Assembly: GCF_004027225.2 (NCBI RefSeq)
Contig: NC_044288.2
Location: forward strand, 20,594,744-20,658,743
Direction: 5' to 3'
From: Strigops habroptila
Lineage: Eukaryota > Chordata > Aves > Psittaciformes > Psittacidae
DNA length: 64,000 nt
Shown here piece by piece: positions 60,628 to 64,000 of the stretch (position 1 is the first letter of the stretch; each line of letters begins with the position of its first letter). The position numbers and the translations under genes are program-made. The notes below the pieces were generated by a model that worked only from the letters and a program-made list of their open reading frames with translations, ran no database searches and was not told the origin of the DNA.

Positions 60628-61464
60628 GGCGGCGGCGGCGGCTCGCTTGTCCCGCTGCTTCTCCTGGATCTTCTTCATCTCGTCCGAGTACTTGCAGAAG
60701 GTGTGGCCGAACTTGGCCCAGACCTTGTAGGGGACGGTGATGGAGTTGCGGTAGGTGGGCTTCACCTCGCTCACCCGCATGAAGACGCCGTACTTGTTGG
60801 AACCCACGTCGAAGAAAAAACGCTTGTTGTCCACAGTCAAGGAGGTGCCCTCGGGCAGCTCGGCCGGCTCCTCCTCCACCCCGTAGTCGTCGATGAGCTT
60901 GGCCAGGGCGTCGCGGAACTCGATGAGGCCCTGGGCCGGCAGGGCGATGGTCTGGCCCTGCGTGGAGCCCAGCCCCGGGCCGCGGTTGACGGTCTGGCGG
61001 ACGCGGAGGAAGCGCCCGCGCTGGTTCTCCTTCAGATCCATGTAGTACTTGCGGTTCTCCCGCACCAGGAACTCGCTCTTGAGCGCCCGCCGGGGCTCGT
61101 CGGCCGCCTGCGCCAGCTCGGGGGGCTGGCTGGGCCCCAGTTGGGCGTAGTGCTCGATGAAGTCGCCCAGGTAGTCGCGGAACTCGACGGCCACCGACAT
61201 GGAGAGGGTCAGGCGGCTCTTGTTGCCGCCCGCCCCCACCTCGGCGATCTTGAGGAAGCGGCCCTTGGCGTTCTGCTTCACGTCCAGGTAGAAGCGCTTG
61301 TTCTGGATGTCCACCCGCTTGGAGGCCAGCTCCTGCGTCTCATGCTGCAGGCCGCCGCCCGGGCCCCCGCCGCCGCCGCCGCCGCCCGAGCCCGGCCCCC
61401 CGGCGCCCGCCGCGCCCCCGCCGCCGCCGCCGCCCTGCTCGCTGCCGCTGTCTCTGTCCGCCAT
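60515..61464 (-). CDS. PURA: Transcriptional activator protein Pur-alpha (frame broken near C-terminus)
   Basis: PURA binds single-stranded purine-rich DNA and RNA (GGN repeats) and acts in transcription, replication and neuronal mRNA transport. The start is ATG at 61,464-61,462 ([12 protein letters not shown]), as in human. Residues 11-38 are a glycine-rich run. Three PUR repeats follow at about 48-110, 130-195 and 205-265, each with the [24 protein letters not shown] core and a GRFLK/GRFLR/GVFMR strand. The coding sequence is one exon, as in mammals. After QEKQRDKR at residue 274 the literal frame runs through a Pro/Arg-rich tail to 60,286. The adjacent frame instead holds a polyalanine run, then [12 protein letters not shown] and TGA at 60,517-60,515, matching the acidic end of vertebrate PURA. 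The span is 950 bases, one short of a multiple of three. A missing C between about 60,593 and 60,627 would give about 316 residues, against 322 in human. Confidence 0.95.
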
Positions 61465-62170
61465 GATGCCGCCGCCCGCCGCCGCCGCCGCCGCTCGGCC
61501 TCGGCCGCCGCCGCTTCTCTCCCGGCGCCCCCCCCGCGCCGCCGCCCGCGCCGCCGCCGCCGCCGCCGCCGCCTCCTCCTCCTCCTCCTCCTCCTCGGCC
61601 GCCCCCGGCCTCCGCCCGCCGCCGCCGCCGCTCCGCCCGCCGCCGCCGCCGCTGCTGCAACAGCCCCCGCGGCCACCAGCCGGCCGCTCTCGCGAGATCT
61701 GCGGGAGCGAGGAGAGGGCGCGGGAAGGCGGCAGAGAGCGGCCCCCGCCGCCGGCCGCCCCGCCGAGCCGGGCAGCAGCGCCGCGCTCCGCCACCGCCAC
61801 TGCCACCGGCACCGCCGCTGCCACCGGCACCCGTGCCAGCGGCCCGCCGCGCCTCCCGCCTCCCGGGCTCCTTCGGGAGGGATGCTCCCGGGAGGAAACC
61901 GCACGGGCGACCGGGAGCAGCGGGGTCCGCCAGCCCGCCCATCCCGGTGCGGCGATGCCTGTGCCGGGGCAGCGGTCAGCCTCGGGGTACGGGGCGGAGG
62001 GGCTTCCCGGGTGGGAGCGCGGAGTGGGATGTGTATTTATTCGGGTCTGCTAATGAAATTCACTAATACATCCACGGCGGGGACCGGGAGCGCCGGACCT
62101 ACCGGAGCGGAGCGGGGATGGGGACCGGCGTTGAAGGGGCAGGTCCCGGCGGGCAGGGTACCCGCAGCAT
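61465..62170 (-). promoter_or_regulatory. PURA: PURA 5' leader and CpG-island promoter
   Basis: Extremely GC- and CpG-rich sequence upstream of the PURA start, dominated by GCC/GCG trinucleotides. A short AT-rich insert at 62,030-62,072 contains ATAAATA on the minus strand (62,040-62,034), a possible TATA-like element that would place a start near 62,005. This is weak evidence. The PURA frame stays open upstream of the ATG as far as 61,830. Confidence 0.65.
61548..61596 (-). repeat. PURA: (GGA)n(GGC)n repeat in PURA 5' leader
   Basis: In transcript sense, about seven or eight GGA units are followed by eight or so GGC units, some 85-130 bases upstream of the start codon. Uninterrupted runs of this type are usually length-variable. 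Confidence 0.9.
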
Positions 62171-64000
62171 CACCTCGCAGGATCCCCCCCCCAGTATTCC
62201 CTCTCAGCGACCAGTTGGCTTTTTATTAAAATGCTGCTCTCTGGGGCGGTTTGGAGATCTCTGAGCTTCCAGTCCTTATTGCCAAACCCCGGATCCCAAA
62301 TCCCGGATCGCAAGGCAGCTCCAGACCAAGTGAGGATGCTTCCTCCCTGTGCTGCGGGCCACCGAGCAAACTGAGTTTGGCTGAAAGACCCTTCCCAGCC
62401 TGCTTCCGTGCCTGCTGCTTCCAGGACACCGAGCGCTGACTTGTGTGGAAGGCACTGATTTACCTTGAGCATCCCAAACCCCTGCAGGTGTTACACAAGG
62501 TAGCCCTGCTACCGGGCAGGTTTGGTGGTGGCCCGCGCAGGGCTCTTCCCATTCATCCAGGAGAAAGTCAGACACATCTCTATGTTTTAGGTGTTGCTTA
62601 GGTATCATGAGAGGAACCCTCAGTTTGCCCCATCGTAATGATTAAAGCCTTAGTTATTAGTGACTCCATGGGTAATAAAAAAAAGAAGGAAAGCAGCTTC
62701 CTTTCCGTCCAGAAGCGATGTTTCAGAGCTGCAGTGGGTTGCAGCTCACAAGCTGTCAGCAGCTGTATGTTGGCTGGTAGAAATGCCCCAAATACCTGGG
62801 GGACACTGTGCTTTTTTGCTTTTCATCCCTCCCGGACGCAAGACCTCTCCAGGTGGGTCCATGGTGTGGGAATGGTGCAGCCAGGCCAGGGCTGAGGGCT
62901 GGTGCTCTCACAGTCCCTCACTCTTGATTTCATCTTGAAGACAAATGACATTAAAGCACCTTAATTGCAGCCTCTTGCTGACGCCAGCAAGTATCCTTGT
63001 GGAGCCCAGACCGCTGCCTTATTTATACAGTAGAGCTGGGAAATATATAACTGCTGAGGAAATGCATTTGGGGAAAACCTGGCACCTAGGAAGCACTGAC
63101 TGGTCTGCCTCTGACTGCAGTGGGGTGAGAATTGCTGGTGGTGACGATGTTGGTCATGTGCAGCCAGCAGCAGAGGTTATTTTCCCTCCTCAACAGCAAT
63201 ACCACAAGCCAGTGTTGCCGCTTTCAGAATGAATGCACTCCAGTTGGACAGTGGTGATTCCAGAAACAGACCTGCCAACATTTCTCCTTTGGTGGAATGG
63301 TGTTGGTGAGACCCTGCTCGCCCAGCGTCATTCTGTGTTGCCAGTCATGACAGCTAAGCAATACTCTGGGTTTGAGTCTGAATTTGGCTTGAATACAGGC
63401 ATTTGCTTATTCAGGTAAACAGAACAAAGCAAACAATGCATTTTTTTCTTCCCAATAGGTAATCTTTTTTAATAGGAGTATCCTGGGTGTCTGGCCATGG
63501 CTGTCATGCAGCATTGGTCAGCCCAGTGCTAAAATGAGCTCCTGTGGCCAAGGAGTGTCTGCTTGAATGAGGTGAGGGGCAAAATAGGATGCATGAAGGC
63601 AATGGACAAATGCAGGAACCAGGGGAATCTCTTCATACCTTGTCCAGGTCCCAATGGCCGAAGGCTGGATAGGGATCTTGCAGGGACCTCCTGGGTCACA
63701 CACTGCCCCCCCCCTTGCTTTTGCAATCATATCATATGTTTAGCGGGCTTCATACTAGGCTGCCTCTGTGGGTTCTGCTGAAACCCATCCCAGACCTCTT
63801 TGCTCTGAAAATCAGGAATGTTTTCATCCCTAGCCTACATATATCAATGTCTTTATAGCTCCACAACTTTCAGCTTGGAGCTTTCACGAAGTTTTCTCAT
63901 GCTTTTTCCCCTTCCACGTGTCGCTCAGTAGCAATTATATCCCCTTCAGCCCTTGTTCTGGTAGTCTAAGTTTATCATAAGATAAATCCTCCTTTCTTTG
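62171..64000. other. Upstream flank of PURA
   Basis: I recognise no gene, repeat or RNA. In conserved synteny the next gene in this direction would be NRG2, which is not seen in the window. Confidence 0.55.

Noticed and set aside
62030..62072. TATA box for PURA at ATAAATA
   Set aside because: It is not rejected outright, but CpG-island promoters such as this one are usually TATA-less and there is no start-site evidence. It is kept only as a remark in the promoter entry.
60193..62229. A 678-codon plus-strand open frame across the PURA locus
   Set aside because: It is antisense to PURA and arises from the GC-extreme composition and the mirrored PUR repeats. The translation is low-complexity with no domain, and it starts inside a T-run.
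1..64000. CRISPR arrays, bacterial operons, integrated viruses, tRNA or rRNA genes
   Set aside because: I saw no regularly spaced repeats, no LTR pairs or viral reading frames, and no cloverleaf-type box A/B sequences. All evidence points to a bird chromosome.

Overview
This is a vertebrate nuclear window, almost certainly from a bird. The evidence is at least thirteen CR1 retroposon 3' fragments with the avian terminal octamer repeats (ATTCTATG type), three single-copy vertebrate genes in conserved order, long introns, and two CpG islands in an otherwise AT-moderate background. The gene order PFDN1 (+), CYSTM1 (-), PURA (-) matches the human 5q31 block in reverse orientation (PURA, IGIP, CYSTM1, PFDN1), so this is ordinary conserved synteny. 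I saw no prokaryotic, viral, CRISPR or tRNA content.

Layout: 1-2927 is the end of the last PFDN1 intron with one CR1. 2928-3011 is the last PFDN1 coding exon, and its short 3' UTR ends near 3135. 3136-5800 is a short tail-to-tail gap holding a chimeric CR1 and a diverged 150-bp direct duplication. About 5810-24,900 is CYSTM1 on the minus strand: 3' UTR, exon 3 (6155-6261), a 9.2-kb intron, exon 2 (15461-15699, carrying the start codon), a 9-kb intron rich in CR1, then a CpG-island promoter (about 24,120-25,400) in which the noncoding first exon must lie. 25,540-54,200 is mostly intergenic with three CR1 copies, a strong CTCF-like motif and a polypurine tract. An AT-rich block of possibly conserved sequence lies at 40.6-46.1 kb. 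About 55,970-60,514 reads as the long AT-rich 3' UTR of PURA. 60,515-61,464 is the PURA coding exon inside a CpG island that runs to about 62,170. The rest is upstream flank towards the expected NRG2.

The three genes are not a pathway. PFDN1 is a cytosolic chaperone subunit, CYSTM1 a tail-anchored cysteine-rich membrane micro-protein, and PURA a purine-rich nucleic-acid binding protein. The most consequential observation is that the PURA reading frame is broken near its C-terminus by an apparent one-base loss in a C-run. The conserved acidic ending lies intact in the adjacent frame. Also of interest are a GGA/GGC repeat (the type of sequence PURA binds) in its own 5' leader, a NAGNAG acceptor in PFDN1, and the failure to find an intact IGIP reading frame where synteny predicts one.
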